The notes under the pieces are model-generated. The model did not search any database and had not been told where the DNA came from. It worked only from the letters and a program-made list of their open reading frames with translations. A DNA stretch of 64,000 nucleotides from Sphingomonas bisphenolicum. Its GTDB lineage: Bacteria; Pseudomonadota; Alphaproteobacteria; Sphingomonadales; Sphingomonadaceae. A program made the translations under genes and the position numbers. Location: the NCBI RefSeq assembly GCF_024349785.1, contig NZ_AP018817.1, positions 961,501-1,025,500 on the forward strand, read 5' to 3'. Positions 8,778 through 20,987 of the stretch are shown here, piece after piece (the first letter of the stretch is position 1; each line of letters begins with the position of its first letter).

Positions 8778-9608
8778 ATGAGCAATTTCGTCACCACCAA
8801 GGACGGCACCCGCATCTTCCACAAGGACTGGGGGCCGCGCGACGGCCAGCCGATCGTCTTTTCCCATGGCTGGCCGCTGAGCGCCGACGCCTGGGACGCG
8901 CAGATGGTCTATTTCGCCGATCGGGGCTTTCGCACCATCGCCCATGACCGCCGCAGCCATGGCCGGTCGGATCAGGTCTGGGCGAACAACAATATGGACC
9001 AATATGCCGACGATCTGGCCGAACTGATCGAGGCGCTGGATCTGCATGAGGTCATACTGGTCGGCCATTCGACCGGGGGAGGCGAAGTCACCCGCTATGT
9101 CGGGCGCCATGGCACGGCGCGAGTCGCCAAACTGGCGCTGATCGGCGCGGTGCCGCCGCTGATGCTGAAGACCGAAGCCAATCCGGGCGGGCTGCCGATC
9201 GAGATATTCGACGGCATCCGCAAGGGGACGTTCGACAATCGCAGCCAGTTTTTCCAGGATCTGACCATCCCCTTTTACGGCTATAATCGGAAAGGCGCGG
9301 TGATTTCCGACGGCATCCGTGACGATTTCGTGCGGCAGGGGATGATGGGCGGACTGAAGGGCCAGCTCGACAGCATCCGCGCCTTTTCCGAAAGCGATTT
9401 CCATGCCGACCTGGCGAAGGTCGATGTGCCGACTTTGGTGCTGCACGGCGACGACGACCAGATCGTGCCGATCGGTGCGGCCGCCCTCTCCACCGTCAAG
9501 ATCGTTACGCAAGCGGTGCTAAAAGTGTATGAGGGGGCCGATCATGGATTGACGGTCACGCATCAGGATCGGTTCAACGCCGACCTGCTCGATTTCATCA
9601 ACGGCTGA
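8778..9608 (+). CDS. Alpha/beta hydrolase, non-haem chloroperoxidase/arylesterase type
   Basis: Cytosolic hydrolase of 276 residues. The oxyanion region is [13 protein letters not shown], the nucleophile elbow is GHSTGGGEV (Ser near 98), the acid is in [10 protein letters not shown] and the catalytic His is in [10 protein letters not shown]. These match cofactor-free haloperoxidase/arylesterase enzymes; the elbow of the better-known members reads GFSMGGGEV, so GHSTGGGEV is a variant. Peroxidase activity in such enzymes is often incidental, and an esterase role is equally possible. A good Shine-Dalgarno (AGAGAAGGGA) lies upstream. Confidence 0.9.
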   Translation: MSNFVTTKDGTRIFHKDWGPRDGQPIVFSHGWPLSADAWDAQMVYFADRGFRTIAHDRRSHGRSDQVWANNNMDQYADDLAELIEALDLHEVILVGHSTGGGEVTRYVGRHGTARVAKLALIGAVPPLMLKTEANPGGLPIEIFDGIRKGTFDNRSQFFQDLTIPFYGYNRKGAVISDGIRDDFVRQGMMGGLKGQLDSIRAFSESDFHADLAKVDVPTLVLHGDDDQIVPIGAAALSTVKIVTQAVLKVYEGADHGLTVTHQDRFNADLLDFING

Positions 9609-9619
9609 CATGTCCGACA

Positions 9620-9674
9620 CCGTTCGGTTCGAGCGTGTCGAGAACCGTTTCTCGACGTCGCGCGAACCGAACGG
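9620..9674. repeat. Intergenic palindromic repeat, copy 2
   Basis: 55-bp inverted repeat with outer arms CCGTTCGGTTCG and CGAACCGAACGG and an inner GTGTCGAGAA / TTTCTCGACG pair. It lies between the hydrolase and SDR genes. Confidence 0.85.
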
Positions 9675-9697
9675 GATGGACTCAAAGGAGACTTCCC

Positions 9698-10492
9698 ATG
9701 ACCAACGAAACCATTCTCATCACCGGCGCGTCGGACGGCATCGGCGCGGTCTATGCCGATCGCTTCGCCAAGCGCGGCGCGAACCTGATCCTCGTCGCGC
9801 GACGGGTGGGGAAGCTGGAGGCGCTGGCCGCCAGCCTGCGCGCCCAGACCGGCGTCGACGTCGAAGTGATCGCCGCCGATCTCGCCAAGGCCGACGACCT
9901 CGCCCGGATCGAAGCGCGGCTGCGGGACGATGACGCCGTCACCGGGCTGGTGAACAATGCCGGGATTGCGGGCGAACAGAGCTTCGTCGAGACGGACCCG
10001 GCCTATCTGACCGGGATGATCGACCTCAACATATTGGCGGTGACGCGGCTGTCGCGCGCGATCGCGCCGCGGCTGGCGGCCAACGGGGCAGGGACGCTGA
10101 TCAACATCACGTCGGTCACGGCGCTGATGCCCGACGGCTTCACGGCGGTCTATCCCGCGACCAAGGCCTATGTGCTGGCCTTTACAGAAGCGTTGCAGGT
10201 CGAACTGGGGGCCAAGGGGGTGAAGGTGCAGGCGGTGTTGCCCGGGATCACCCGGACGGCGATCTGGACCGCCGAACAGATCGCGGGAATCCCGGCCGAG
10301 ATGGTGATGGATGTCGAGGTGATGGATGTCGAGGTGATGGTCGACGCCGCGCTGGCCGGGTTGGACATGGGCGAGCCGATCACCATCCCGGCGCTGCCGG
10401 AGCGGGGCGATCTCGACGCCTATCTGGCCGCGCGGGGGACGTTGCGGCCGAACCTGTCGCGCAAGGATGCGGCGGGGCGGTATCGCGCCTGA
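9698..10492 (+). CDS. SDR-family oxidoreductase
   Basis: Short-chain dehydrogenase of 264 residues. TGASDGIGAVYADRFA is the nucleotide-binding motif (TGxxxGIG), NNAG follows at about 85, catalytic Ser is in INITSVTAL and YxxxK is YPATKAYVLAF. Arg/Asp residues after the second strand (VARRVGKLEAL) favour NADP(H). ATG at 9698 has an AAAGGAG Shine-Dalgarno. Substrate unknown. A 15-bp in-frame tandem duplication (MDVEV twice, 10307-10336) lies in the region corresponding to the substrate lid. Confidence 0.92.
   Translation: MTNETILITGASDGIGAVYADRFAKRGANLILVARRVGKLEALAASLRAQTGVDVEVIAADLAKADDLARIEARLRDDDAVTGLVNNAGIAGEQSFVETDPAYLTGMIDLNILAVTRLSRAIAPRLAANGAGTLINITSVTALMPDGFTAVYPATKAYVLAFTEALQVELGAKGVKVQAVLPGITRTAIWTAEQIAGIPAEMVMDVEVMDVEVMVDAALAGLDMGEPITIPALPERGDLDAYLAARGTLRPNLSRKDAAGRYRA
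10307..10336 (+). repeat. 15-bp tandem repeat inside the SDR gene
   Basis: ATGGATGTCGAGGTG occurs twice in direct succession, in frame, duplicating the residues MDVEV. The flanking codons (ATGGTG before, ATGGTC after) suggest slippage on a locally repetitive sequence. Confidence 0.9.
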
Positions 10493-10502
10493 GCCTCATC
10501 TT

Positions 10503-10557
10503 CCGTTCGGTTCGAGCGTGTCGAGAACCGTTTCCCGACGTCGCTCGAAACGAACGG
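10503..10557. repeat. Intergenic palindromic repeat, copy 3
   Basis: 55-bp inverted repeat, CCGTTCGGTTCGAGC to CTCGAAACGAACGG, almost identical to the copy at 9620. It lies just past the SDR stop. Confidence 0.85.
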
Positions 10558-10581
10558 ATGTTGGAATCTAGGAGACATATC

Positions 10582-11094
10582 ATGATCCTCGGTCTTTCCA
10601 TTCCCGCTTTCATCGTCCTGCATGTCGCGATCAGCCTGATCGGCATCCTTGCCGGACTTGCCGCCCTGCTGGCGCAGGCGAAGGGGCGGTTCCTGCCTCG
10701 CATTCAGGCGCTTTTCCTCGCCACCACCCTGCTGACCAGCCTGACCGGCTTCCTCTTTCCCTTTCGCGGCTTCACCCCGGCGATCGGGGTCGGGATCGTC
10801 TCGACCCTGGTGCTGATCGTCGCTTTGGTGGTGCTATATGGTCTCAGGCTGCGCGGCCGGGCGCGGGTCGTCTACGCGGTGAGCGCGACCGCGGCCCTGT
10901 GGCTCAACCTGTTCGTGCTGGTGGTGCAGAGCTTCCTGAAGATGCCCTGGCTCCATGCCTTCGCGCCGACCGGGACGGAACCGCCCTTTCTGGCGACGCA
11001 GGGGCTGCTGCTGGTCGCGATGCTGATCCTGGGCGCGGCGATCGTCCGTCAGCCAAGCGTCGCGCGGAAGGCGGCGAGCCGTTCTATCGCCTGA
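10582..11094 (+). CDS. Membrane protein of unknown function
   Basis: 170 residues with about five hydrophobic helices (roughly 5-30, 42-60, 68-92, 100-120, 142-160) and short basic loops. The ATG at 10582 has GGAGA ten bases upstream. No residues that would identify an enzyme are evident. It follows the hydrolase and SDR genes on the same strand. Its last 46 bp overlap, in convergent orientation, the end of the aminotransferase gene. Confidence 0.75.
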   Translation: MILGLSIPAFIVLHVAISLIGILAGLAALLAQAKGRFLPRIQALFLATTLLTSLTGFLFPFRGFTPAIGVGIVSTLVLIVALVVLYGLRLRGRARVVYAVSATAALWLNLFVLVVQSFLKMPWLHAFAPTGTEPPFLATQGLLLVAMLILGAAIVRQPSVARKAASRSIA

Positions 11095-12224
11095 TCCAAC
11101 GTCCGGTCCGTCTTGGAAAAGCAGAGGCGGACCAGATGGGTGACAGGCCGCGTCGGATAGAAGGCGCTGATCGGGATCGCCGCCACGCCGGCTTCATCGA
11201 TGATGCGGTTGCAGAAGCTGACGTCGTCCAGCGCGATGCCCGATGCGGGCAGGTCGATCGACAGGAACCAGGTCGCGGCGCTGGGCTGCACCACATAGCC
11301 CGCCGCCGCGAGGCCCGCCGCCAGCCGGTCGCGCGACGCCTGATAGGCGGCGCGCTGGTCAGCGAACCAGGCGTCGGGATAGGCAAGCCCCTCAGCCACC
11401 GCCCATTGCAGGCCCGGCGGGGTGGTGAAGGTCAGGAACTGGTGGGCGCGGGCGAGCAGGGCGGCGATCGGCGGCGCGGCGCACATCCAGCCGACCTTCC
11501 AGCCGGTGACGGAGAAAATCTTGCCCGCCGACCCGATCTTGACGGTGCGGTCGCGCATTCCCGCAAGGCCCATGAGCGGGCGGTGGGGCAGGCCGTCATA
11601 AACGGTCTGTTCCCAGACTTCGTCGCAGATGGCGATGAGGTCATGGGCGACGCACAGGTCGGCGATCAGCGCCAGTTCTTCTTCCCGCAGCACGACGCCG
11701 GTGGGGTTCACCGGATTGTTCATCAGCAGGATGCGGGTGCGGGGCGTGATCGCCGCCGCCAGCGCTTCGCGGGTGATGCGCCAGTCGGGCGGGGTCAGTG
11801 TCACCAGCTTCGCCACGCCGCCGACCCGCTCCACCAGCGGCAGATAGGCGTCGTAGAGCGGGGCGAGCATCAGCACTTCGTCGCCCGGCTGCACCAGCGC
11901 CAGCAGGCTGGCGGCGATCGCCTCGGTCGCGCCGGAGGTGACGATCACCTCCTGCGGCGAGAGGTCGAGTTGCTGGTGGCGGGCATAATGATCCGCGACG
12001 GCCGTGCGCAGCTCGACGAGGCCCGCCATCGGCGGATATTGGCTGGATCGGGTCAGCAGCGCGTCGGCGGCGGCTTGCAGGACGGCATCTGGGCCGGGGC
12101 CTTCGGGGAAACCCTGCCCCAGATTGATGGCGCCCGTTTCCCGTGCGCGGGCGGACATATGTTCGAAGATGGTGGTCGACATGTCCCGATAGACGGGGTG
12201 GCCGAGGGGAGGGCGGGCGATCAT
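11049..12224 (-). CDS. PLP-dependent aminotransferase, class I/II
   Basis: Fold-type I aminotransferase of 391 residues, resembling methionine/kynurenine-type aminotransferases (YbdL group). NLGQGFPEGPGP opens the domain; PLP-ring and phosphate contacts are TSGATEAIAAS, NNPVNPTG and the D in AICDEVWEQ; the Schiff-base Lys is in IGSAGKIFSVTGWKVGW; the C-terminal Arg is in HLVRLCFSKT. ATG at 12224 was chosen because it is the first plausible codon with normal family length. Substrate assignment to methionine or aromatic 2-oxo acids is only by resemblance. Confidence 0.92.
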   Translation of the reverse strand: MIARPPLGHPVYRDMSTTIFEHMSARARETGAINLGQGFPEGPGPDAVLQAAADALLTRSSQYPPMAGLVELRTAVADHYARHQQLDLSPQEVIVTSGATEAIAASLLALVQPGDEVLMLAPLYDAYLPLVERVGGVAKLVTLTPPDWRITREALAAAITPRTRILLMNNPVNPTGVVLREEELALIADLCVAHDLIAICDEVWEQTVYDGLPHRPLMGLAGMRDRTVKIGSAGKIFSVTGWKVGWMCAAPPIAALLARAHQFLTFTTPPGLQWAVAEGLAYPDAWFADQRAAYQASRDRLAAGLAAAGYVVQPSAATWFLSIDLPASGIALDDVSFCNRIIDEAGVAAIPISAFYPTRPVTHLVRLCFSKTDRTLDQAIERLAAFRATLG

Positions 12225-12588
12225 GGATGCAGCTATAGCCTGTCGGGGGTGGCATCCCAAGTCAGGCGCGCAAGCGATCAGCGATCGGCAGGCTTGATCC
12301 CTGCGCTCGACCGGTGCCTGGTGCGCCCCGCTTCGGGTCCGTCATGCGGTCGCGGCTTTCGGCATCGGCCGGGTCCACCCCTCCGGCTTCGCGCTCGCCG
12401 CCAGGGCGGTCGAAACGCAGGAACAGGGGCGGCAGCCGCGTCCATATGATCGATAACGGCGCACCGCTTGCGTTGACGGGCATTATGCTCTTGATTGCAG
12501 CGCAGTGGCGCGAGCAAGGATGCAGTGACGCGGGCTGCGAATGTGGCTAGATCGTCCACTCAGGTTTCAACAACAAGGAAGACTATCG
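12225..12588. other. Intergenic region upstream of HU
   Basis: No convincing coding frame; open frames here lack ribosome sites and look compositionally random. It should hold the promoters of the aminotransferase (minus) and HU (plus), but I cannot point to clear -35/-10 boxes. Confidence 0.5.
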
Positions 12589-12864
12589 ATGAACAACAGC
12601 GATCTTGCCGACAAGCTGGCCGGCGAAAACGGGATCACCAAGGCGGACGCGAAGAAGCTGGTCGATGGCCTGTTCGCCGCGATCGGCGATGCTGCGGCGC
12701 AGGGCGAGGAAATCTCGATCAACGGCTTCGGCAAGTTCAAGGTGAAGGACAGCCCGGAGCGTGAGGGCCGTAACCCCGCGACCGGCGAAGCGATGACCAT
12801 CAAGGCGTCGCGCAAGCTCAGCTTCACGCCCGCCAAGGCGGTGAAGGACAAGCTGAACGGTTAA
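12589..12864 (+). CDS. hup: HU family DNA-binding protein
   Basis: Nucleoid-associated histone-like protein of 91 residues that bends DNA as a dimer. It begins MNNSDLADKLAGENGITKADAKK and carries the HU beta-arm signature GFGKFKVKDSPEREGRNP with the tip Pro, then KASRKLSFTPAKAVKDKLN. An AAGGAAG Shine-Dalgarno lies upstream. Monocistronic, followed by a strong hairpin. Confidence 0.95.
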   Translation: MNNSDLADKLAGENGITKADAKKLVDGLFAAIGDAAAQGEEISINGFGKFKVKDSPEREGRNPATGEAMTIKASRKLSFTPAKAVKDKLNG

Positions 12865-12876
12865 CCCGAGACAATG

Positions 12877-12904
12877 CGCTTCGCCCGGCAGACCGGGCGA
12901 AGCG
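12877..12904 (+). terminator. Terminator of the HU gene
   Basis: A perfect 12-bp stem (CGCTTCGCCCGG / CCGGGCGAAGCG) with loop CAGA starts 12 bp after the HU stop. The T-run is weak, as often seen in GC-rich genomes. Confidence 0.75.
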
Positions 12905-13044
12905 TCGTCCGTTCGCATCGGGCGGATGTTCATCGCGAAGGACATCCACCACCCGTCGGCGCATGTCGTCGATCAGCAAATATGTCCAGTCAGTGGATCA
13001 TGCGTCATTCCGGCGCAGTTTCGATCCCTCGTGGAAAGTTCAGA

Positions 13045-14604
13045 TCATTCCCACTCGATCGTGCCCGGCGGCTTCGAGGTGTAATCATAGACCACGCGGT
13101 TGATGCCCTTGACCTCGTTGATGATGCGGGTCGCGACGCGGCTGAGGAAGGCGGCGTCGAAGGGGTAGATGTCGGCGGTCATGCCGTCGGTCGAGGTGAC
13201 GGCGCGCACGGCGCAGACGCTGTCATAGGTGCGGTGGTCGCCCATCACGCCCACGGTGCGGACCGGCAGCAGCACCGCGAAGGCCTGCCAGATCGCGTCA
13301 TAGAGGCCGGCGCTCCGAATCTCCTCCAGATAGATGGCGTCCGCCTTGCGGAGAATGTCGCAGCGTTCCTTGGTGACTTCGCCGGGGATGCGGATGGCGA
13401 GGCCGGGGCCGGGGAAGGGGTGGCGACCGACGAAGATGTCGGGCAGGCCCAGTTCCTTGCCGAGTATGCGGACCTCGTCCTTGAACAGTTCGCGCAAGGG
13501 CTCGACCAGCTTCATGTTCATGCGTTCGGGCAGGCCGCCGACATTATGGTGCGACTTGATCGTGACCGACGGGCCGCCGGTGAAGCTGACGCTCTCGATC
13601 ACATCGGGATAGAGGGTGCCCTGCGCCAGATAGTCGGCGCCGCCAATCTTCGCGGCTTCCTCCTCGAACACGGCGATGAATTCGCCGCCGATGAACTTGC
13701 GCTTCTTTTCCGGGTCGGTGAGGCCGGCAAGGCCGCCCAGGAAGCGGTCCTCCGCATTCACATGGACCAGCTTGATGCCATAATGTTCGCGGAACAGGCT
13801 GACCACCTGTTCGGCTTCGCCCAGCCGCATCAGGCCATGGTCGACGAAGACGCAGGTGAGCTGGTCGCCGATCGCTTCATGGATCAGGACCGCAGCGACC
13901 GCGCTGTCGACGCCGCCGGACAGGCCGCAAATGACCCGGCCTTCGCCCACCTGCGCGCGAATCTCCGCGATCTTGGTCGCGCGAAACTCCGCCATGGTCC
14001 AGTCACCGGCGAGGCCGCAGACATGGCGGACGAAATTGGCGAGCAACTTGGCGCCGTCGGGGGTATGGACGACTTCGGGGTGGAACTGGGTGGCGTAGAA
14101 GCGCTTGGCCTCGTTGGCGGTGATGGCGTAGGGCGCGCCCTCGCTGGTCGCGACCACTTCGAAGCCGGGGGCCAGGCTCGTGACCTTGTCGCCATGGCTC
14201 ATCCAGACCTGATGCTTTTCGCCGGTGGTCCACAGGCCGTCGAACAGGGCGCAGCCCTGCTTCACTTCGATGAAGGCGCGGCCGAATTCGCCGCTTTCGC
14301 CGCCTTCGACATTGCCGCCGAGCTGCTGCATCATCGTCTGCTGGCCGTAGCAGATGCCCAGGATCGGAATGCCCGCGTCGAAGAAATGCTGCGGGGCGCG
14401 GGGGCTGTCCTCCCACATGACCGAGGAGGGGCCGCCGGACAGGATGATGCCCTTGGGCTGCATCCGTTCGAAGGCTTCGGCGGCGCTGTTGAAGGGGGCG
14501 ATCTCGGAATAGACGCCGGCTTCGCGGACGCGGCGGGCGATGAGCTGGGTCACCTGGCTGCCGAAGTCCACGATGAGGATGGAATCCTGAAGGGGCAGCG
14601 TCAT
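13045..14604 (-). CDS. guaA: GMP synthase (glutamine-hydrolysing)
   Basis: Converts XMP to GMP using glutamine and ATP. The 519 residues contain the class I amidotransferase domain (nucleophile in [12 protein letters not shown], His/Glu in FHPEVVHT), the ATP pyrophosphatase P-loop [30 protein letters not shown], and the C-terminal dimerisation domain ending KPPGTIEWE. Full length, no anomalies. The MFS gene lies 43 bp upstream on the same strand. Confidence 0.98.
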   Translation of the reverse strand: MTLPLQDSILIVDFGSQVTQLIARRVREAGVYSEIAPFNSAAEAFERMQPKGIILSGGPSSVMWEDSPRAPQHFFDAGIPILGICYGQQTMMQQLGGNVEGGESGEFGRAFIEVKQGCALFDGLWTTGEKHQVWMSHGDKVTSLAPGFEVVATSEGAPYAITANEAKRFYATQFHPEVVHTPDGAKLLANFVRHVCGLAGDWTMAEFRATKIAEIRAQVGEGRVICGLSGGVDSAVAAVLIHEAIGDQLTCVFVDHGLMRLGEAEQVVSLFREHYGIKLVHVNAEDRFLGGLAGLTDPEKKRKFIGGEFIAVFEEEAAKIGGADYLAQGTLYPDVIESVSFTGGPSVTIKSHHNVGGLPERMNMKLVEPLRELFKDEVRILGKELGLPDIFVGRHPFPGPGLAIRIPGEVTKERCDILRKADAIYLEEIRSAGLYDAIWQAFAVLLPVRTVGVMGDHRTYDSVCAVRAVTSTDGMTADIYPFDAAFLSRVATRIINEVKGINRVVYDYTSKPPGTIEWE

Positions 14605-14647
14605 CGAATCGCCTTTATGTCGAGCGTGGGAAGGGATTCGCGCCCGG

Positions 14648-15898
14648 TTAGTCGCCCGGCCCCGATATGTCCAGTTGCGGCTTGAATTGCTGGCCCGCTC
14701 GCCAGCCGATCAGCGCCGCGAACGCCAGCACGGCGGCGGCGATGAGGAAGGCGCTGCCGATGAAGGGCAGGGTCGGTCTTGCCCCCACCGAGAGCGAATA
14801 GATGGCGCCGAAGAAGAGCGGCGAGACGATGCCGGCGATCGCGCCGACGCTGTTGTTCGCGCCCTGCAACTGGCCCTGTTCGGATTGCGAGACGTGCCGC
14901 GTCATCAGCGACTGGATCGTCGGCATGGCGAGGCCCCAGAGCGCATTGGGGAACATGGCGGCGATGAACAGCCAGCCGGTCGGGGCGAGGCCCATGGCCG
15001 CGACGCCGATCGCGCCGAAGCACAGCCCCACCACCATGGTGGTGCGGTCGCCCAGCCGCTTGACCACCGGGGCCACCAGCAGCCCCTGCACGGCCATGTC
15101 GAGCAGGCCCACCAGCGCCAGCAGGCCGCCCACCTGCCATGCGCCCCAGCCGTAGCGATCGCCGGCATAGAGGACGAAGATGGCGGAGAAGATGTGATGG
15201 GCGAAATAGAGCAGGAAATTGCCGACGGCGAGGCTGGACAGTTCCGGGTGCGAGCGCAGCAGGCGCAGCGCGCCGAAGGGATTGGCGCGACGCCAGCTAA
15301 ACGCCATGCGCTTGTCCGGCATCAGCGATTCGGGCAGGACGAACAGGCCGTAGAGGAAGGCGAGGCCGGACAGGGCGGCGGCGGCCCAGAAGGGCGCGCG
15401 GTGGGAAATTTCACCCAGCACGCCGCCCAACAACGGCCCGGCGACGAAGCCGGCGCTGAAGGCCGCGCCGATGAGGCCATAGCCCCTGGCGCGCTCTTCG
15501 GGCGGAGTGATGTCGGCCATATAGGCGAAGGTGGAGGTGAAGCTGGACGAGGTGATGCCTGCCAGGATGCGGCCCAATGCCAGCCACCAGAGATTGGGTG
15601 CGAGCGCCATCAGCACATAGTCGAGCGACAGGCCCGCGACCGAGATCAGGATCACCGGTCGCCGCCCGAAGCGGTCGGACAGCGAACCGATCAGGGGCGA
15701 GCAGACGAACTGCATCCCGGCCCACAGCGCGACGAAGAGGCCGTTCCACATCCCGGCCGCCGTGTTGGAGCCGGACAGCGTTTCTATGAGCTGCGGCAGG
15801 ACCGGGATGACGATCCCCATCGACATGACGTCGAGCAGCGCCGTGACGAGGATGAAGACGATCGCGGCGTTGCGGCGGGGCAGGGGCGGGGCGGACAT
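14648..15898 (-). CDS. MFS transporter, tetracycline-efflux-like (TCR/Tet group)
   Basis: Inner-membrane proton-driven exporter of 416 residues with 12 predicted helices. The family motif A between helices 2 and 3 is [14 protein letters not shown], and motif C-like glycines occur in [19 protein letters not shown]. The overall pattern is that of TetA-like proteins, but many chromosomal homologues do not give tetracycline resistance and the substrate is unknown. ATG at 15898 was preferred over an upstream codon because it places helix 1 at residues 11-32. No TetR-type regulator lies next to it. Confidence 0.88.
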   Translation of the reverse strand: MSAPPLPRRNAAIVFILVTALLDVMSMGIVIPVLPQLIETLSGSNTAAGMWNGLFVALWAGMQFVCSPLIGSLSDRFGRRPVILISVAGLSLDYVLMALAPNLWWLALGRILAGITSSSFTSTFAYMADITPPEERARGYGLIGAAFSAGFVAGPLLGGVLGEISHRAPFWAAAALSGLAFLYGLFVLPESLMPDKRMAFSWRRANPFGALRLLRSHPELSSLAVGNFLLYFAHHIFSAIFVLYAGDRYGWGAWQVGGLLALVGLLDMAVQGLLVAPVVKRLGDRTTMVVGLCFGAIGVAAMGLAPTGWLFIAAMFPNALWGLAMPTIQSLMTRHVSQSEQGQLQGANNSVGAIAGIVSPLFFGAIYSLSVGARPTLPFIGSAFLIAAAVLAFAALIGWRAGQQFKPQLDISGPGD

Positions 15899-16186
15899 GG
15901 CGGTGGGGCTATAGGGATGCGCGGGGGTTGCCAAGGGCGACGGTGCCGAAGTTCACGATGTTGTTCAGTGTCGGGAAGCAATCGTCGCTGAAACGCCGCT
16001 GCGAAGCCATGGTCGAGTAAGTGATGGATATCGGACGGGTCGCGCCGGTGCGCCAACGAGGCGGCCACCAAGTGCCGGTCCTGCATCAATGGTGCCAGAC
16101 GGGCGGCGAGTGCCCATCCCGCTGGCAGGCAGTGCATGGCAGGAAATCGACATTCCGGCCGCATGACCGAGACTGGCAGACCCGGC
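15899..16186. other. Intergenic region without recognisable gene
   Basis: Short open frames on both strands overlap each other here and none has a credible ribosome site or family resemblance. I see no repeat or RNA feature. Confidence 0.45.
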
Positions 16187-16819
16187 TTACCGCATCGCGA
16201 CGTCGCGGCTGAGATAGACTTCCGCCACCCGGCCGTTCTTCATCGCGCAGGTGAAGCGGCGCGAGACGCCGTCATTGGCGTGATAGCTGGTGCGGGTTTC
16301 GACATAGCCGTCGATATTATAGCCATCGGCCGTGGCGAGCGGCGTTTCCATGTGGCGCACCTCGGCATAGCCGCCCTCCCGCGCCTGCGCTTCGTCGCGG
16401 GCGGCAAGCGCGCAGGCGTCGGTCAGCGCGCCGTTCCCATCGTCGGCGCCCGCGATATCGGAGAAGTCGGCGTCGTCCCGCACGGGGGCGTCATCGCGGA
16501 CGTCCGCGCCATAGTCGGTGCCGCTGCTGGGCGGGGGCGCGTCATATTCGCCGCCGGTGTTCGGATCGCGAACCCTTTTGTCCTTGTTCATGGAATTGGC
16601 GACGATCGCCACCGCGCCCACGATCGCGGCGACACCGATCGCGTCGCCCAGGCCGAAGCCGTCGCCGCGGCGATGATGCCGGTCCCAGCCGCCCTGATGG
16701 CCCCAGCCACCGCCGCCATAGCCGTAGCGCGGGCGGGCTTCGGCCGTCCCGACGCTGCCCAGCAGCAGCCCCGCGCCCACCAGCGCCCCGGTCATCCAGC
16801 GAGTCTTGGTCCCGATCAT
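16187..16819 (-). CDS. Exported protein of unknown function
   Basis: 210 residues. A signal peptide ends near TAEARPRYG. A Gly/Tyr/His-rich stretch follows, then one hydrophobic segment (about 58-75, DAIGVAAIVGAVAIVANS), an acidic low-complexity linker (about 85-125) and a compact C-terminal domain with two cysteines (TDACALAARDEAQ and RRFTCAMKNGRV). The layout suggests an envelope protein with a periplasmic C-terminal domain. I do not recognise a function. Confidence 0.75.
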   Translation of the reverse strand: MIGTKTRWMTGALVGAGLLLGSVGTAEARPRYGYGGGGWGHQGGWDRHHRRGDGFGLGDAIGVAAIVGAVAIVANSMNKDKRVRDPNTGGEYDAPPPSSGTDYGADVRDDAPVRDDADFSDIAGADDGNGALTDACALAARDEAQAREGGYAEVRHMETPLATADGYNIDGYVETRTSYHANDGVSRRFTCAMKNGRVAEVYLSRDVAMR

Positions 16820-16926
16820 GCCTGCGTCTCCATGCGATGAATGGGGCTATAGCCGCGATCGGCTGTCGCGCGGCTGAACGGCGGTGGCGCCCGTCCACCG
16901 GCCTTGCCGGTCCCCCCGCGGGACTA

Positions 16927-19107
<2,181 letters not shown>

Positions 19108-19135
19108 CCTCTCTTTCGACTCTTTTCCAAACGAC

Positions 19136-19171
19136 AACAGGCCGTGGCTCCCTAGAGAGCCACGGCCTGTT
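19136..19171 (-). terminator. Terminator of the rpsM-rplQ operon
   Basis: A perfect 15-bp stem (AACAGGCCGTGGCTC / GAGCCACGGCCTGTT) with a 6-nt loop lies 37 bp past the rplQ stop. On the minus strand it is followed by a moderately T-rich stretch. The sole promoter space left for the prolyl oligopeptidase is therefore within or just after this hairpin. Confidence 0.85.
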
Positions 19172-19208
19172 GGTAAAGCGCCAGTCCCTGAATGCGGGAC
19201 TGGTCGGA

Positions 19209-19631
19209 TCAGGCGTCTTCCTGCTCGTCTTCCGCGCTGAAGACCGGACCGCTGTCCTGGCCCTTGGCGCTGACGTCGCGGTCGACCAGCTCGATGATCG
19301 CCATCGGCGCCGCGTCCGAGGCGCGGAAGCCGGCCTTGATTACGCGGGTATAGCCGCCGTTGCGGTCCTTGTAGCGTTCGGCCAGGACTTCGAACAGCTT
19401 GGCGAGCTGCGCGTCGTCCTTCAGGCGGGCGTCGGCCAGACGACGGTTGGACAGGCCACCCTTCTTGGCGAGCGTGATCAGCTTTTCGACGTAGGGACGC
19501 AGTTCCTTGGCCTTGGCGACGCCGGTCAGGATCTGCTCATGCTTGATGAGCGACGCGGCGAGGTTGCGCAGCAGGGCGGTACGATGACCGGTGGCGCGCT
19601 GCAGCTTACGATGACCAACTCTATGACGCAT
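19209..19631 (-). CDS. rplQ: 50S ribosomal protein L17
   Basis: 140 residues beginning [34 protein letters not shown] in the L17 pattern, with the typical [11 protein letters not shown] and [25 protein letters not shown] segments. The acidic C-terminal tail is common in alphaproteobacteria. Last gene of the alpha operon. Confidence 0.97.
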   Translation of the reverse strand: MRHRVGHRKLQRATGHRTALLRNLAASLIKHEQILTGVAKAKELRPYVEKLITLAKKGGLSNRRLADARLKDDAQLAKLFEVLAERYKDRNGGYTRVIKAGFRASDAAPMAIIELVDRDVSAKGQDSGPVFSAEDEQEDA

Positions 19632-19724
19632 AATGCATTCCTTCGTTCGTTAAGGGACCGTGCAAGGTATCCCAGACCAGGCGGCGAATAAGGGGCGCCG
19701 CCCAAAACCCCGATAAACCAGCAT

Positions 19725-19797
19725 CCGTTCGCTTCGAGCGTGGCGAGAAGCGTCTTGCGCGAGCTTCCCGTTTCTCGACTTCGCTCGAAACGAACGG
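19725..19797. repeat. Intergenic palindromic repeat, copy 4
   Basis: Outer arms CCGTTCGCTTCGAGCG and CGCTCGAAACGAACGG are inverted around a longer interior. It sits inside the rpoA-rplQ intergenic space and will be transcribed as part of the operon mRNA. Confidence 0.8.
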
Positions 19798-19807
19798 CAG
19801 TCTGGCT

Positions 19808-20869
19808 TTAACCCAGCAGCTCCTGTTCGAGCTTCTTGGCCATTTCCTCGATATTTTCCGGCGGCCAGCCGGGGATGTCCATGCCCAGGCGCAGGCCCAT
19901 GGACGACAGCACTTCCTTGATTTCGTTCAGCGACTTGCGGCCGAAATTGGGGGTGCGCAGCATCTCGGCTTCGGTCTTCTGGACCAGATCGCCGATATAG
20001 ATGATGTTGTCGTTCTTGAGGCAGTTGGCCGAGCGGACCGACAGTTCCAGTTCGTCCACTTTCTTGAGAAGATAGCGGTTGATCTGGTTGGTGTCGCTTT
20101 CGCCTTCCGAAGCCGCAGCGGCGGTGTGACCCGCAGCAGGGGCGGCGGCGGGCAGCGCGTCTTCGAAGTGGACGAACAGCTGGAGCTGGTCCTGCAGGAT
20201 ACGGGCGGCATAGGCCACCGCGTCTTCCGGCGTGACGGTGCCGTCGGTCTCGACGGTCAGCGACAGCTTGTCATAGTCCAGTTCCTGGCCGACGCGGGTG
20301 TTGTCCACCTTGTAGGCGACCTGACGGACCGGCGAGTAGAGCGCGTCGATCGGAATGAGGCCGATCGGTGCGTCCGCCGGGCGGTTGGCGACGGCGGGGA
20401 CATAGCCCTTGCCGACATCCGCGGTCAGTTCCATGTTGAGCGTCGCGCCCTGGTCCAGATGGCAGATGACCAGATCGGGGTTCATCACTTCGATGTCGCC
20501 CACGACGCTGATGTCGCCCGCCTTCACCACGGCCGGGCCGGTGGCGGAAAGCTGCAGCCGCTTGGGGCCTTCGCCTTCCATGCGGAGCGCGACCTGCTTG
20601 ATGTTGAGGACGATGTCGGTCACGTCCTCGCGCACGCCGGCCAGCGACGAGAATTCATGCAGGACGTTCTCGATCTTGATCGAGGTGACCGCCGCGCCCT
20701 GGAGCGAGGAAAGAAGAACCCGCCGCAACGCATTGCCGAGCGTCAGGCCGAAACCGCGCTCAAGCGGTTCGGCGACGAAGGTCGCCTTGCGCTTGCCGTC
20801 GCTGGTCGGCTTGATTTCGAGGGCGTTGGGCTTCTTCAATTCCTGCCAGTTCTTCATGTTGACAGTCAT
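19808..20869 (-). CDS. rpoA: RNA polymerase alpha subunit
   Basis: 353 residues. The N-terminal assembly/dimerisation domain (about 1-240) contains [25 protein letters not shown]; a flexible Ala/Pro-rich linker (about 243-262) follows; the C-terminal DNA- and activator-binding domain (about 272-340) has [16 protein letters not shown] and the second helix-hairpin-helix [11 protein letters not shown]. Full length. Confidence 0.98.
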   Translation of the reverse strand: MTVNMKNWQELKKPNALEIKPTSDGKRKATFVAEPLERGFGLTLGNALRRVLLSSLQGAAVTSIKIENVLHEFSSLAGVREDVTDIVLNIKQVALRMEGEGPKRLQLSATGPAVVKAGDISVVGDIEVMNPDLVICHLDQGATLNMELTADVGKGYVPAVANRPADAPIGLIPIDALYSPVRQVAYKVDNTRVGQELDYDKLSLTVETDGTVTPEDAVAYAARILQDQLQLFVHFEDALPAAAPAAGHTAAAASEGESDTNQINRYLLKKVDELELSVRSANCLKNDNIIYIGDLVQKTEAEMLRTPNFGRKSLNEIKEVLSSMGLRLGMDIPGWPPENIEEMAKKLEQELLG

Positions 20870-20987
20870 GTAATTCCCCTGGGGATGTGGCCGAAACGCT
20901 TATCATCCTGGACCCGACAGGACGTTGCGGCCGATGTAGACGGGTAACGGGCGGCGCGTCCGCCGCCCGCATATCGCTCAGCCGCTG

